Origin: Nocardia sp. NBC_00403
GTDB taxonomy: Bacteria; Actinomycetota; Actinomycetes; Mycobacteriales; Mycobacteriaceae
DNA length: 64,000 bases
Reading direction: 5' to 3'
NCBI RefSeq assembly: GCF_036046055.1
Contig: NZ_CP107939.1
Span: 8,246,001-8,310,000, forward strand
Under the pieces are notes generated by a model. That model did not search any database, had not been told where the DNA came from, and was given only the letters and a program-made list of their open reading frames with translations. A program made the translations under genes and the position numbers. This document shows, piece by piece, positions 17,919 to 30,504 of the stretch; positions within the stretch are counted from its first letter, which is position 1, and every line of letters starts with the position of its first letter.

Positions 17919-19679
17919 TCAGAACGGCGCCCGCTCCCACCACTGTTCGCTGGCCTGCTCGAAGGTGTGGTTCGGCCAGGAGACCTCCACCGACACCGTG
18001 TCGGGAAACTTCGTGCCCCGCGCCCGCGCGGCCAAGGTGAACGGGGCCGCGGCATCGAGCGGCCGGAACACCAGCACACTGGCGTGGTCCTCGATCGGCC
18101 GCGCACCGACCTGCGTCGTCTTGGCGGCGAGGTAGGCGCCGACCGCATCGCCGCTCGCGTATTCGGAGAACCACACGATCAGTCCGTCCTGGTGGGTGCA
18201 GGTGATCTGCCGCAGCGGGACCGGATCACCCGGTTCGGCAGTGGGCACTGCCACCGCGGAACAGCGCGCACCCCGCCAGGCCGTTCCATTCGGGTTCGGC
18301 GGTATCAGCTGGGGGAATGCCTGCACGATGGACTGCTCGGCACCCCACACCGGCGGCGCGGGCAACCGGTGCGGGCGCACGTACTTCCAGTAGACAGCCG
18401 CGGCGCCGGCCACGCCGACGATGGCGACTACGGCCAGCACCAACAGCGCTACGGCCAGCGCACGCCAACGCGAGGACACTGTTCGCCGCTGCCGGTCCCG
18501 CTCATGCTGCCCACCAGACGACGGCGGGTCTGCCGCGAGCGACTGGGGTGCGAGGTGCCCTTGTGGCACATCAGGATGCGGCGGTGTGTATGCCCGAAGC
18601 GTCGGTGCGGTCTGTGGCGCCGGAGGCGGAGTGTGCGCCAACGCATGCGTAGTCTGCGTCGCGGCTCGCGGAGTTTGCGGCATCGTGTGCGGAGGCTGTG
18701 GCAGCGCCTGCGGAGACTGCGGCGCGGCCGGCGAAATGTCCGGCGTTTGCGGCGTCGCATAGGTCGGAGTCACAACCGACGCCACAGCTCTCGCGGACGA
18801 CATCACCTCGACACTGCGCGGTCCGTTCGACGGACGGACACCGGTCACCGCCGCATAGGCCGCCTCGGCGAACTCGGTGCAATCACCGAACCGATCCCGT
18901 GGATCCTTGGCCATCGCGCGGGCGATCACCGCATCGATCGCGCTGGGAAGATGCGCCGCGACTCGGCTCGCCTGCGGCACCGGGCTGGTCAGGTGCGCGG
19001 CGACTACGGCACCGGGATTGGTTGCGGCAAAAGGCGCTTCGCCGGTGAGTAGGGCGAACAGAGTGCATCCGAGTGCGTATTGATCGGCTCGATGATCGAC
19101 CGGCTGCCCCGAAAGCTGTTCCGGGGCGGCGTAAGCCAGCGTCGCAAGGAACTCCCCGGTGCGGGTCAGCTGGTGCGCGTCGTCGCGGAGTCGAGCGATG
19201 CCGAAGTCCGTCAGCAACACCCGGTCACCGCCGGTGCGCGCGGCGGTCAACAGAATGTTCGCCGGCTTCACATCGCGGTGCAGGACACCGGATTCGTGCG
19301 CATGGTCGAGGGCGTCCGCGGTCTGCCCGAGGATGTGCAGCGCTCGCCGCGGATCCAGTGACGCGCCTCGGAACGCCGCGGCATCGCTGCCGTCGACATA
19401 CTGCATCGAGATCCACAGCTGATGGTCCTCGGCGCCGCGGTCGAAAACCGACACCACATTCGGATGATCGAGCCGCGCTGCCACATCGGCCTCCCGCTCG
19501 AACCGCGCTCTGACCTCCTCGTCGGCATACAGCTCCCGGCTGAGCAGCTTGAGGGCGATCTGCCGCGGCAACCGAGGGTGCGCCGCCAGATACACCGTCC
19601 CCATTCCGCCACGGCCGAGCACACGTTCGATTCGGTAGCCGGCGAACAGCTCACCGGCGACGAGTCCCGCCCTCTGCAT
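17919..19679 (-). CDS. Membrane-anchored Ser/Thr protein kinase (PknB/PASTA-less type)
   Basis: A 586-residue eukaryotic-like kinase. The glycine loop is [13 protein letters not shown] (21-33), the ATP lysine is in IALK (K44), the catalytic loop [11 protein letters not shown] is near residue 135, then DFGIARL and the APE-like AAPEQLSG. After the kinase domain comes a Pro/Thr/Gln-rich juxtamembrane linker (about 290-390) with repeated PQTP-type units, one membrane helix (about 406-430) and an extracellular domain of about 150 residues resembling the sensor domains of PknD/PknH-like kinases in pattern only. I chose ATG 19679; upstream frame overlaps dapC antisense. No substrate is evident. Confidence 0.92.
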   Translation of the reverse strand: MQRAGLVAGELFAGYRIERVLGRGGMGTVYLAAHPRLPRQIALKLLSRELYADEEVRARFEREADVAARLDHPNVVSVFDRGAEDHQLWISMQYVDGSDAAAFRGASLDPRRALHILGQTADALDHAHESGVLHRDVKPANILLTAARTGGDRVLLTDFGIARLRDDAHQLTRTGEFLATLAYAAPEQLSGQPVDHRADQYALGCTLFALLTGEAPFAATNPGAVVAAHLTSPVPQASRVAAHLPSAIDAVIARAMAKDPRDRFGDCTEFAEAAYAAVTGVRPSNGPRSVEVMSSARAVASVVTPTYATPQTPDISPAAPQSPQALPQPPHTMPQTPRAATQTTHALAHTPPPAPQTAPTLRAYTPPHPDVPQGHLAPQSLAADPPSSGGQHERDRQRRTVSSRWRALAVALLVLAVVAIVGVAGAAAVYWKYVRPHRLPAPPVWGAEQSIVQAFPQLIPPNPNGTAWRGARCSAVAVPTAEPGDPVPLRQITCTHQDGLIVWFSEYASGDAVGAYLAAKTTQVGARPIEDHASVLVFRPLDAAAPFTLAARARGTKFPDTVSVEVSWPNHTFEQASEQWWERAPF

Positions 19680-19794
19680 CGACGAACCTTTCCACCCCGA
19701 TCGAACCACTAGTCGGCGGAGCCTATCGAATTCGACTCCGGCCGGCCCACACCGAAGTTCCGGTCGACCGGAATCCCGTGCAGCAGAGGATGTT

Positions 19795-20901
19795 TCAGGC
19801 AGCCAGTCGCTGCGCCGCCGCGGCGACCCGCTCGTCGGTAGCGGTGAGCGCGATCCGCACGTGTTCGGCCCCGGAGGGTCCGTAGAAGTCGCCGGGTGCG
19901 GCGAGGATGCCACGGTCGGCCAACCAGTCCAGGGTGGCGCGGCACGATTCACCGCGAGTCGACCACAGGTACAGACCCGCCTCCGAGTGATCGATACGGA
20001 AACCCGCCGCCAGCAAGGCATTCCGCAATACCGCACGCCGTGCGCGGTAGCGCTCGCGCTGCTGCGCCTCGTGGGTGTCGTCACCGAGTGCGGCGGTCAT
20101 CGCCGCTTGGATCGGGAAGGGGACCATCATGCCCGAATGCTTGCGCACCTCGAGCAGTTCGGCGACCAGTGCGGGATCGCCCGCCACGAAACCGGCGCGG
20201 TAACTGGCCAGGTTCGAGGTCTTCGACAACGAGTGGATGGCGAGCAAGCCGGTGTGGTCGCCGTCGCACACCTCGTGGTCGAGCAGGGACACCGCCCGGC
20301 CCTCCCAGGTCAGACCGAGGTAGCACTCGTCGGAGGCCACGATCGCACCGCGCTCGCGGGCATAGGCCACCACCTTGCGCAGGTGCTCGACGCCGAGCAC
20401 GCGTCCGGTCGGATTCGACGGTGAGTTCACATAGATCAGCGCGGGTGATTGCGGGCCGAGCTGCGTCAGCCCGTCCGCCCGGGCGATCTGCGCACCGGCC
20501 AGCAGCGCACCCACCTCATAGGTCGGGTAGGCGACCTCCGGAATAACGACGAGATCGTCGCCACCGAGACCGAGCAGCCGCGGCAGTCCCGCGATCAATT
20601 CCTTGGTGCCGATCGCGGGCAGCACGGCCGCCGGATCGATGCCGGTGATGCCGAAGCGTCGTTTGAGTGCATCGACCGCGGCGGTGCGCAGCTCGAGCGT
20701 GCCGTGGGTGGTCGGGTAGCCGGGGACCTCGGCCACCGAGCTCAGCGCGGCGCGGATCAGCGGGTCGACCGGATCGACCGGAGTTCCGACCGAAAGGTCG
20801 ACGATCCCGCCGGGATACGCCGCCGCCTTCGCTTTTACCGAAGCAATGGTGTCCCAAGGGAAATCCGGCAGCAGACTGCTGACCCGGCCACGCGATGACA
20901 C
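19795..20901 (-). CDS. dapC: Succinyldiaminopimelate transaminase (class I/II aminotransferase)
   Basis: A 368-residue fold-type I PLP enzyme. The N-terminus [17 protein letters not shown], the mid-region [27 protein letters not shown], and the PLP lysine region [16 protein letters not shown] are typical of the DapC paralogue next to ferredoxin in Mycobacteriales (Rv1178). It would transfer the amino group from glutamate to N-succinyl-2-amino-6-ketopimelate, linking with the dapD/dapE pair about 12 kb away. GTG start at 20901, 9 bases after the ferredoxin stop, so the two form an operon. Confidence 0.93.
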   Translation of the reverse strand: MSSRGRVSSLLPDFPWDTIASVKAKAAAYPGGIVDLSVGTPVDPVDPLIRAALSSVAEVPGYPTTHGTLELRTAAVDALKRRFGITGIDPAAVLPAIGTKELIAGLPRLLGLGGDDLVVIPEVAYPTYEVGALLAGAQIARADGLTQLGPQSPALIYVNSPSNPTGRVLGVEHLRKVVAYARERGAIVASDECYLGLTWEGRAVSLLDHEVCDGDHTGLLAIHSLSKTSNLASYRAGFVAGDPALVAELLEVRKHSGMMVPFPIQAAMTAALGDDTHEAQQRERYRARRAVLRNALLAAGFRIDHSEAGLYLWSTRGESCRATLDWLADRGILAAPGDFYGPSGAEHVRIALTATDERVAAAAQRLAA

Positions 20902-20910
20902 GTTACGAAC

Positions 20911-21234
20911 TCACTCACTCGCCATGGGGGGCAGTTCTTTGATGAACGCCGGGTCGTAATCCACCTTGCCGACCTTCGTCGCACCCCCGGGCGAACCGAG
21001 CTCGTCGAAGAAGTCGACGTTGGCGTTCACGTAGCCGACCCACTGGTCCGGAGTGTCGTCTTCGTAGAAGATCGCCTCCACCGGGCACACCGGTTCACAT
21101 GCACCACAGTCCACGCACTCGTCGGGATGGATGTACAGCATGCGACCACCCTCGTAGATGCAATCCACGGGGCATTCCTCGATGCATGCCTTGTCCTTCA
21201 CGTCAACGCACGGTTCAGCGATGATGTACGGCAC
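20911..21234 (-). CDS. fdxA: 7Fe ferredoxin (3Fe-4S/4Fe-4S)
   Basis: A 107-residue ferredoxin. The N-terminal half carries two cluster motifs: [19 protein letters not shown] and [21 protein letters not shown]. The ~45-residue acidic C-terminal extension, with [16 protein letters not shown], is standard for actinobacterial FdxA/FdxC. It is a small cytoplasmic electron carrier, possibly for P450s or other redox enzymes. GTG start at 21234; upstream gap to fbiC contains the probable fbiC terminator. Confidence 0.95.
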   Translation of the reverse strand: MPYIIAEPCVDVKDKACIEECPVDCIYEGGRMLYIHPDECVDCGACEPVCPVEAIFYEDDTPDQWVGYVNANVDFFDELGSPGGATKVGKVDYDPAFIKELPPMASE

Positions 21235-21331
21235 TGCCGCTCTCCTAGTCTGTCCTCACCTGCGGGGATAGTCCGCCCAGCGTCACACTATCCCGGCAGC
21301 CCAGGTTACTCCGGGTCAGTCTGCCCTAACT

Positions 21332-21363
21332 AACTTGGTTCCGCACACCACGGAACCCAAGTT
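21332..21363 (-). terminator. Hairpin downstream of fbiC
   Basis: The arms AACTTGGTTCCG and CGGAACCCAAGTT pair with one bulged base around a 7-base loop. It lies 29 bases beyond the fbiC stop and before the ferredoxin promoter, and no long T-run follows, as is common in actinobacteria. Confidence 0.65.
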
Positions 21364-21391
21364 GCGTCCGCGTCGTTGCGGCTCCTCAGAA

Positions 21392-24067
<2,676 letters not shown>

Positions 24068-24202
24068 GCGCTAATCATCCCGGACTGTCTCCCTCCAGTG
24101 CTTGTGACCGTTGCCAACTGCACGATGGAGCGCACTATTCCTTTGCTGCGCCGCGGGTTTATTCCCGCAGGCCGAAGCGCTTCGGGACGAGTTCATGCAA
24201 CC

Positions 24203-24709
24203 ATGTCAAGCATGTCGCAGCCGCGCACGATCATGGCCGATCCGGCCTGGCGCCCGAGCCCCAAAGCGAAACTCTTGTGGACCCTCCAGGCCGCGATGGC
24301 CTGGATCATTCCGGTGGTCGCTCTGGTCGTCTGGGTGCTCGTCGACTCGGGACACCGCGCGGCACAGCTTGCGGTGTTCGCCGTGACAGCGGTGCTCGTA
24401 CTGGTCAGCATCGGTGTGGTGCCGCTATGGAGGTATGCGGTGCATCGGTGGGAGGTCACCGACGAGGCCGTCTACACCCGGGTCGGTTGGCTGACCCAGG
24501 AGAGCCGGGTCGCGCCGATCTCCAGAGTGCAGACGGTGGACACCGAGCGCGGGCCGTTGGAGCGGCTGCTCGGCCTTGCCACAGTGACTGTGACGACCGC
24601 CTCATCGGCGGGAGCGGTGCAGATCTCCGCACTCGACCTGCCGGTGGCCGAGCAGACCGTCACACGGCTGGCCGAAATCGCGGCACTACACCGCGGCGAC
24701 GCGACATGA
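24203..24709 (+). CDS. PH-domain membrane protein, YdbS-like (short subunit)
   Basis: A 168-residue protein with two membrane helices (about 25-45 and 52-75) followed by a bacterial PH domain (bPH2/DUF304) starting WEVTDEAVYTRVGWLTQESRVAPISRVQTVDTERGPLERLLGL. The start is uncertain; I took ATG 24203, with alternatives at 24212 and upstream. It overlaps the following bPH2 gene by 4 bases (ATGA), so the two form a unit as in the YdbS-YdbT pairs of Firmicutes. Function of such pairs is poorly known; envelope stress or peptide resistance have been suggested elsewhere. Confidence 0.85.
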   Translation: MSSMSQPRTIMADPAWRPSPKAKLLWTLQAAMAWIIPVVALVVWVLVDSGHRAAQLAVFAVTAVLVLVSIGVVPLWRYAVHRWEVTDEAVYTRVGWLTQESRVAPISRVQTVDTERGPLERLLGLATVTVTTASSAGAVQISALDLPVAEQTVTRLAEIAALHRGDAT

Positions 24710-26304
24710 CCGAGCCGGTGCTGCCCGCGGCGGCCGGACCCGAGCCACACCCGGATCAACCGTGGCTGCGGCTCGACAAGCGAATGCTGCTGGTGCACCC
24801 CGTCACCGAGGTGGTCAAGTTCATCCCGGTATTGATCGGTTCGGTGATCCTCGGCACAAGCAGCGGCAATCACGGGTGGAGCGTCATCACGCTGGCGCTG
24901 ATCGTCGGATTCGCGCTCACCCGCTGGTTCACCACTACCTACCGGGTCGGCCCGACCCATATCGAGTTGCGGACCGGATTGATTCAACGCAAGAAGCTCT
25001 CGGTGCCGCGCTCACGGATCCGCTCGGTCGATATCGAGGCCGACCTGCTGCACCGGGCCCTCGGGTTGGCGGTACTCGCGATCGGCACCGGTCAGCACGC
25101 AGAATCGCGGGAGAAATTCAAACTCGACGCGTTGGACGCACGGGTGGTGCCGGGGCTGCGCGCCGCCCTGCTTGCACATACCGCCACCGCAAACGCTGTT
25201 GCCGGATCGCCGGTTCTACACTCCGCGTACCCGGCGGACATCCTCCGAAAGTGCCTGCCGGAGAACGTATCCGAAGACCTGCCGACACCGCGCAGCGCCA
25301 GGGAGATCGGACACTGGCACGCGAGTTGGGTGCGCTATGCACCGCTGTCGCTGACCGGGTTCGCGATCATCGCACCCGTCGTGGGTCTGGCGTTCCAGTT
25401 CGGCCTCGGCCAGACGCTGTTCAATTCGAATGCGGTGCACAATATCGAGCACGGCAGCGCCGTCTTCCTCGCGGTCGCCGGTGTGCTGCTGTTGGTCGCG
25501 ATCGTCATCGTGGTCAGCCTCACCTCCTGCGCCCGTTATCTCACAACATATTTCGGCCTGCGGGTGCTCGATGACGGTCGCACCCTGCAGCTGCGCCGCG
25601 GCCTGTTCACCACCCGCCAGACCACCTTGGACCGCGCCCGCTTCCGCGGCGCCACTGTCAACGAGCCGCTGCTGCTGCGCCTGGCGGGAGCCGGCGAACT
25701 CGAAGCCATCATGGTCGGCGACAACCCGCGTCAGAAGATCCTGCCGCAGGCTCCGCGCGCGGCCGTCGAGCACACGCTGGCGCAACTGCTCGCGCCCCGC
25801 GCCGCCGGGGCCGAGGTCGGACCGAGCGAGCTCGGCACCACACCGCTGGCCGCGCACGGACCGGTCGCCCATCGGCGCAGGCACTCACGGGCCTTGCTGC
25901 CGGTCCTGCTCGTCGTGATCGCCCTGCTCATTGTTTCTCTTGCGGGAGTGGAGTATTCGGCGTGGTGGTGGCTACTGCCCGCCGTCATGGCGATCATCGC
26001 CCCCGCCTTGGCCGAGGACCGGTACCGCGGCCTCGGCCACGCTGTCCTGCCGGCCGCCGACAGCAGCCCCACCTGGCTGATCACCCGTGCGGGTTCACTC
26101 GACCGGGACCGCGACTGCCTGGAAGCCCCCGGTGTCATCGGCTGGACCGTCCGCCAATCCTTTTGGCAACGCCGTGCGGGGGTGGCCAGCGTTGTCGCCG
26201 CATCCGCCGCAGGCAAGAAGCGCTACCTCGTGATCGATATCCCTCTCGACCGAGCCTGGTCCCTCATCGATTCGGTCACCCCGGGTCTCCTCGGCGCCCG
26301 CTGA
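24706..26304 (+). CDS. PH-domain membrane protein, YdbT-like (long subunit)
   Basis: A 532-residue protein with repeated pairs of membrane helices followed by bPH2 domains. The first module is at about 40-150 (TTYRVGPTHIELRTGLIQRKKLSVPRSRIRSVDIE), the second at about 210-360 (YFGLRVLDDGRTLQLRRGLFTTRQTTLDRARFRG). The third, at about 390-520, is more divergent (GLGHAVLPAADSSPTWLITRAGSLDRDRD). ATG 24706 overlaps the stop of the short subunit. It likely forms a membrane complex with it. Confidence 0.87.
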   Translation: MTEPVLPAAAGPEPHPDQPWLRLDKRMLLVHPVTEVVKFIPVLIGSVILGTSSGNHGWSVITLALIVGFALTRWFTTTYRVGPTHIELRTGLIQRKKLSVPRSRIRSVDIEADLLHRALGLAVLAIGTGQHAESREKFKLDALDARVVPGLRAALLAHTATANAVAGSPVLHSAYPADILRKCLPENVSEDLPTPRSAREIGHWHASWVRYAPLSLTGFAIIAPVVGLAFQFGLGQTLFNSNAVHNIEHGSAVFLAVAGVLLLVAIVIVVSLTSCARYLTTYFGLRVLDDGRTLQLRRGLFTTRQTTLDRARFRGATVNEPLLLRLAGAGELEAIMVGDNPRQKILPQAPRAAVEHTLAQLLAPRAAGAEVGPSELGTTPLAAHGPVAHRRRHSRALLPVLLVVIALLIVSLAGVEYSAWWWLLPAVMAIIAPALAEDRYRGLGHAVLPAADSSPTWLITRAGSLDRDRDCLEAPGVIGWTVRQSFWQRRAGVASVVAASAAGKKRYLVIDIPLDRAWSLIDSVTPGLLGAR

Positions 26305-26399
26305 AGCCGGTCGGTGCCGCACGGCGCCCGGGCTGTCAGGTTACTTCGGCGCGGTTTCGGTGGTGTCGCTGAGCGGTTGCCGCGTGTGCTCCGCGTTGA

Positions 26400-28247
26400 A
26401 TGGGTCGTGTGGTCGAGACGGTGCGGTCGGAGTCGCAGGAGCCTCGGATAGTCGATCGCCGAATGCGGCGGCACCAGCGCGGCGACAAGTATCGGCTGAC
26501 CGCGATCGGCGGGCTGGCGGCGTTGTCGCTGGATGCGTTGTCCAGTGTGGCTTACGGGCCGGAAGCGATCGTGCTGGTGCTCATCGCTGCGGGCGCGGCG
26601 GCGGTCTCGTGGACGCTGCCGGTTTCGCTGGCGATCGCGGCGCTGTTGCTGGTGCTGGTTGTTTCTTACCGCCAGGTGATCGCGGTGCATCCGGACGGCG
26701 GTGGTTCCTATGCGGTGGCGAAAAAGGATCTCGGTCGTAGCGCCAGCCTGCTCGCGGCGGCCGGCCTGGTCATCGACTATGTGCTCACTGTCGCGGTGAG
26801 CCTCGCCGCCGGTGCCGCCAGCCTGGCGAGCGCGTTTCCGGTGCTGGCGGATCATCTGCTGCTGATCACGCTGATCGGGCTCGCGGTGCTGACTGTGATC
26901 AACCTGGTTGGGGTGGCCGAATCGGCGAAAGTGCTGGTGGGGCCGACGCTGCTGTTCATCGTCGCGATCTTCGCGGTGATCGTGGTCGGACTGGCGCGCC
27001 CGGAGCCGGTAGCCGTCATCGGCGTCGACCGCGGACCGATCGTGCCGATCGACGCCATCGGGATTGTGCTGTTGCTCAAGGCATTCTCCGCAGGCTGCTC
27101 GGCACTGACCGGGGTGGAGGCGATCGCCAACGCGGTGCCGGCGTTCCGTACGCCGGCGGTGCAACGAGCCCAGCGCACCGAGGTCGGCTTGGGCGTGCTG
27201 CTGTGCGGGATGCTGCTCGGTCTCGCCGTGCTGATCCGCCGGCATCACACGGTTCCGCGCGAAGACGTCACCCTGCTCGCGCAGCTGTCGGCAGCGGCGT
27301 TCGGCACCGGCTGGCCGTTCTACGTCACCAACCTTGCCGTCACCCTGGCGCTGTGCCTCGCCGCGAACACCAGCTTCGGCGGCCTGCCGGTGCTGCTTTC
27401 GCTGCTGGCGAAGGACCACCGAGTCGCGCACTTGTTCGCCTTGCGCTCGGAACGGCCGGTGTTCCGTTACGGTGTCGGTGCGCTTGCGGTGGTGGCCGCA
27501 ACCGTGCTGATCATTGTGGATGCCGAAACCCACCGGCTGCTGCCGGTGTATGCGGTCGGCGTCTTCATCGGCTTCACCATCAGCCAAACCGGGCTGGTCC
27601 GGCATTGGCGCACACAACGCGGAACCGGGTGGATTGCGCGCGCCGCACTCAATGGCTTCGGCGCCATTCTCACCGCGGTGGCCGCCGTGGTGCTGCTTGC
27701 CGAGAAATTCACCGAGGGCGCGTGGCTGCTGGTGATCATCGTGCCCGCGTTGATCATTCTGTTCGCCCGCACCGAAAGCTATTACGGCAGTGTCGCAGAA
27801 CAACTCAGCCTCGGCCGAATTCCCGCGCTCCCACCGCAATCCCCCGACCCGGAGCCCATGCTGATCGTGATCCCGGTGGTCGCGGTCAGCGAGGTCGCCG
27901 CACGCGCGCTGCGCACCGCCCAAGCAATGAACGGCGAAATCGTCGCCGTCGCAGCGGAAATCGACTCGGCCTCCATCCGTCGCCTCAGCCGCCAATGGAA
28001 AGAGTGGGACCCCGGCGTCCCCCTCACTGTGCTGCCGTGCCCACACCGCAGCCTGGTCACCACACTCGTCGGGTACGTCCGCAACCAAACCCGGTACGGC
28101 CGCCAGGTGATGGTCCTACTGGCCCAGGTGGAGGCCCACCGCTGGTGGCAGCGACCACTGCACAACCCGCGCGGCCCTGTCCTCGCCGCCGCTCTGCGCG
28201 CCCGCACCGACGCCGTCATAGCCACCCTCGCGGTGCGACTGGATTGA
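26400..28247 (+). CDS. APC-superfamily permease, KimA-like potassium/amino-acid transporter
   Basis: A 615-residue transporter with about 12 membrane helices and a C-terminal cytoplasmic domain of about 150 residues. The N-terminus has the KimA/YdaO-type signature ALSLDALSSVAYGPEAIVLVLIAAG and YRQVIAVHPDGGGSYAVAKKDLG. The C-terminal part (MLIVIPVVAVSEVAARALRTAQAMNGEIVAVAAEID) resembles a USP-like fold. Family members such as Bacillus KimA are high-affinity K+ importers controlled by c-di-AMP, but ion specificity here is inference. ATG at 26400. I saw no ydaO-type riboswitch in the 95-base leader. Confidence 0.85.
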   Translation: MGRVVETVRSESQEPRIVDRRMRRHQRGDKYRLTAIGGLAALSLDALSSVAYGPEAIVLVLIAAGAAAVSWTLPVSLAIAALLLVLVVSYRQVIAVHPDGGGSYAVAKKDLGRSASLLAAAGLVIDYVLTVAVSLAAGAASLASAFPVLADHLLLITLIGLAVLTVINLVGVAESAKVLVGPTLLFIVAIFAVIVVGLARPEPVAVIGVDRGPIVPIDAIGIVLLLKAFSAGCSALTGVEAIANAVPAFRTPAVQRAQRTEVGLGVLLCGMLLGLAVLIRRHHTVPREDVTLLAQLSAAAFGTGWPFYVTNLAVTLALCLAANTSFGGLPVLLSLLAKDHRVAHLFALRSERPVFRYGVGALAVVAATVLIIVDAETHRLLPVYAVGVFIGFTISQTGLVRHWRTQRGTGWIARAALNGFGAILTAVAAVVLLAEKFTEGAWLLVIIVPALIILFARTESYYGSVAEQLSLGRIPALPPQSPDPEPMLIVIPVVAVSEVAARALRTAQAMNGEIVAVAAEIDSASIRRLSRQWKEWDPGVPLTVLPCPHRSLVTTLVGYVRNQTRYGRQVMVLLAQVEAHRWWQRPLHNPRGPVLAAALRARTDAVIATLAVRLD

Positions 28248-28327
28248 CGGGTCCGACAACGCGCCCTCGGTCGGCGAGCCGAGGTCGGCCGAAGCGTGAC
28301 TCGTATCGCCAACGGCGCCAGCGATAC

Positions 28328-28774
28328 TCAGCGACTACCGAACAGCCCCGCATTGAGCCGGACGTACAGATACCCGAGCGGCGGCACCAATCCGCAGAAC
28401 AAGAGAAGTGCTGTGCGCCAATCGCTTCCGAGCATAATGTCGCCGCCGGGCCCGGTCACCGAGCACAGCAGGAAGCCGAAAGTCCATGCGGCAATGGGCA
28501 GAATCGCGAACCCGACGCGGGTGGTCACCGTGCGAACGCCCATGACGAGCAGCACGTTGATCACACCGGCCAGCACGGCGGAGAGCGGGAACGCCACCGA
28601 GTCGAGGTAGGCCGGCAGGTAGAGCACCTCGAGTGCGAGGGTGATCAACGCATCGAGCACCAGCAGGGTGATGATCACCGGCGCCAGGGACTCCAGGCCC
28701 CACTGCGGCTTGCCATGGCCCGACTGTGCCGCGGCACGATCGTCGGCACTGTTGTGGTCGACGGCTGCCCTCAC
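28328..28774 (-). CDS. Conserved membrane protein, Rv1171-like
   Basis: A 148-residue protein with a short polar N-terminus and four predicted membrane helices (about 28-52, 58-80, 86-108 and 122-140). No catalytic motif is seen. Its place between mshB and fbiC corresponds to Rv1171 of M. tuberculosis, which is also of unknown function. GTG start at 28774 overlaps the stop of the 52-residue gene by 4 bases (GTGA), so translation is coupled. Confidence 0.78.
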   Translation of the reverse strand: MRAAVDHNSADDRAAAQSGHGKPQWGLESLAPVIITLLVLDALITLALEVLYLPAYLDSVAFPLSAVLAGVINVLLVMGVRTVTTRVGFAILPIAAWTFGFLLCSVTGPGGDIMLGSDWRTALLLFCGLVPPLGYLYVRLNAGLFGSR

Positions 28775-28929
28775 GCGACGGGAGGGAAGCCGAGGAGGGT
28801 CAACAGATGGCTCTGCATATCGACGAACGCGTACAGCACCGACATATAGATGTCGTGCTGTTGCTGCGCGCCGGGACGCAGGCTGTCCACGAAGCCCGCG
28901 ATCGCGTTCTGCAGGTCCCAGTTGTACAT
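28771..28929 (-). CDS. Small 52-residue conserved-looking protein coupled to the membrane protein
   Basis: The frame ATG 28929 to TGA 28771 encodes 52 residues, starting MYNWDLQNAIAGFVDSLRP and ending LLTLLGFPPVA. It looks helical and amphipathic with several aromatics. Its stop overlaps the GTG start of the next gene by 4 bases (GTGA), strong evidence that it is translated. There is no clear ribosome site, but TAGACT (28938-28943) lies 8 bases before the ATG, compatible with a -10 element and a near-leaderless mRNA. I do not recognise its family. Confidence 0.7.
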   Translation of the reverse strand: MYNWDLQNAIAGFVDSLRPGAQQQHDIYMSVLYAFVDMQSHLLTLLGFPPVA

Positions 28930-28959
28930 AGATATCGAGTCTATTCCGGCCGCGTCGGT

Positions 28960-30426
28960 TCAGTCACCGTCGATCGGAATGTTGGCCACGACCGGATATT
29001 CACCGGTGTAGCCCCTGCGTTCCTCGGCGATCGCGAGCACTCGCTTGCGGGCCGCGAACCAGCCGATGATCAGCGCCGGAATGATCAGCACCAGCGAGGC
29101 GACGGTCCACGTGCCCACCGGATAGTCGCAGCCGGTGAGGACCACCACGAAGAACAGGAAGGCCAGCGTGGCCAGGCCGGTATAGGGCGCGCCGAACATC
29201 TGGAACGACGGCCGCTGCAGCTTGCCCTGCTTGGACCAGCGCCACAGTTGCAGCTGGGCGAGCACGATGGTGGCCCAGGAGGCGATGATGCCGAGCGAGG
29301 CCAGGTTCAGCACGATCTCGAAGGCACTGTCGGGCACGATCCCGTTCAACGCGATGCCGCACAGCGCAATCAGGCTGGTGAGCAGGATGCCGCCGTAGGG
29401 AACGCCGTTGCGGCCCATCACACCGGTGAATTTCGGGGCACTGCCGTTCATCGACATCGACCGCAGAATGCGCCCTGTCGAATACAGGCCCGCGTTCAGG
29501 CTGGAGAAGGCCGCGGTGAGCACGACGAGGTTCATCACGCTGCCGATGCCCGGCACGCCGAGCAAGGTGAAGAAGGTGACGAACGGGCTCTCCTTGGCGG
29601 TGTAGCTGGTGTAGGGCAGCAGCAGCCCGAGCAGCACCAGCGAACCGACGTAGAAGATGGCGATGCGCAGGATCACCGAGTTGATGGCGCGGGGCATGAT
29701 CTCGGCCGGGTTCTCGGTCTCCCCCGCCGCGGTGCCGACCAGCTCGACGGCGGCGTAAGCGAACACGACGCCGGAGGTGACCACGACCAGCGGCAGGATC
29801 CCGGTCGGGAACAGGCCACCGCTTTCGGTGATCACGCTCGTTCCGGTCGGGTTGCCCTGCACGGTGAACCGGCCGAGCAGGAAGATCGTGCCGACGATCA
29901 GGAAGGCGCTCAGCGCGAATACCTTCACCAGCGCGGCCCAGAATTCCATCTCGCCGAACCACTTCACCGACATCAAATTGACGCCGAGCACGAGCACCAG
30001 CGCGATGAGCGCGAGCAGCCACTGCGGGATATGTGAAAATCCTGCCCAATAGTGAAAATACTGAGCAATCGCCGTGGTGTCGGCGATCCCGGTCATGGAC
30101 CAGTTCAGAAAGTACATCCAGCCCGCGACGAATGCGGCCTTCTCACCGAAGAACTCGCGCGCGTAGGAAACGAAAGAGCCCGACGAGGGCCGGTGCAGCA
30201 CCAGCTCACCGAGCGCGCGCAGAATGAAGAATACGAAGACCCCGCACACCGCGTACACCAGAAAAAGACCTGGTCCCGCGCTCTCGAGCCGCCCGCCCGC
30301 ACCCAGAAACAGGCCGGTGCCGATGGCGCCACCGATGGCGATCATCTGGAGCTGACGTGGCTTGAGACTCTTGTGGTAACCGTCGTCTTCGATGTTGAGG
30401 TGAGCCTTGTCACCGACCGCTGTCAT
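28960..30426 (-). CDS. ansP: Amino-acid permease, AnsP/GabP type (probable L-asparagine permease)
   Basis: A 488-residue APC-family proton symporter with 12 membrane helices. The N-terminal [31 protein letters not shown] is diagnostic of the AAT subfamily, with closest resemblance in memory to AnsP. The GTG at 30462 would add 12 residues; I prefer ATG 30426, which has GGAGG about 11 bases upstream. Substrate specificity among asparagine, GABA, aromatic or other amino acids cannot be fixed from sequence. It lies between the Rv1171-like pair and mshB. Confidence 0.83.
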   Translation of the reverse strand: MTAVGDKAHLNIEDDGYHKSLKPRQLQMIAIGGAIGTGLFLGAGGRLESAGPGLFLVYAVCGVFVFFILRALGELVLHRPSSGSFVSYAREFFGEKAAFVAGWMYFLNWSMTGIADTTAIAQYFHYWAGFSHIPQWLLALIALVLVLGVNLMSVKWFGEMEFWAALVKVFALSAFLIVGTIFLLGRFTVQGNPTGTSVITESGGLFPTGILPLVVVTSGVVFAYAAVELVGTAAGETENPAEIMPRAINSVILRIAIFYVGSLVLLGLLLPYTSYTAKESPFVTFFTLLGVPGIGSVMNLVVLTAAFSSLNAGLYSTGRILRSMSMNGSAPKFTGVMGRNGVPYGGILLTSLIALCGIALNGIVPDSAFEIVLNLASLGIIASWATIVLAQLQLWRWSKQGKLQRPSFQMFGAPYTGLATLAFLFFVVVLTGCDYPVGTWTVASLVLIIPALIIGWFAARKRVLAIAEERRGYTGEYPVVANIPIDGD

Positions 30427-30504
30427 GAACTGCTGAGCCTCCACGTCAATGTCCGAAATCACGAAGACGGTACCCGGCGCATCAATCTCGCGTTACAGCA
30501 ACCC

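Noticed and set aside
26305..26399. ydaO-type c-di-AMP riboswitch before the KimA-like gene
   Set aside because: The 95-base leader is too short and lacks the conserved core helices.
26223..28088. Long minus-strand frame (621 codons) over the KimA-like gene
   Set aside because: Antisense shadow, extremely rich in His, Gln and Arg, with no motif.
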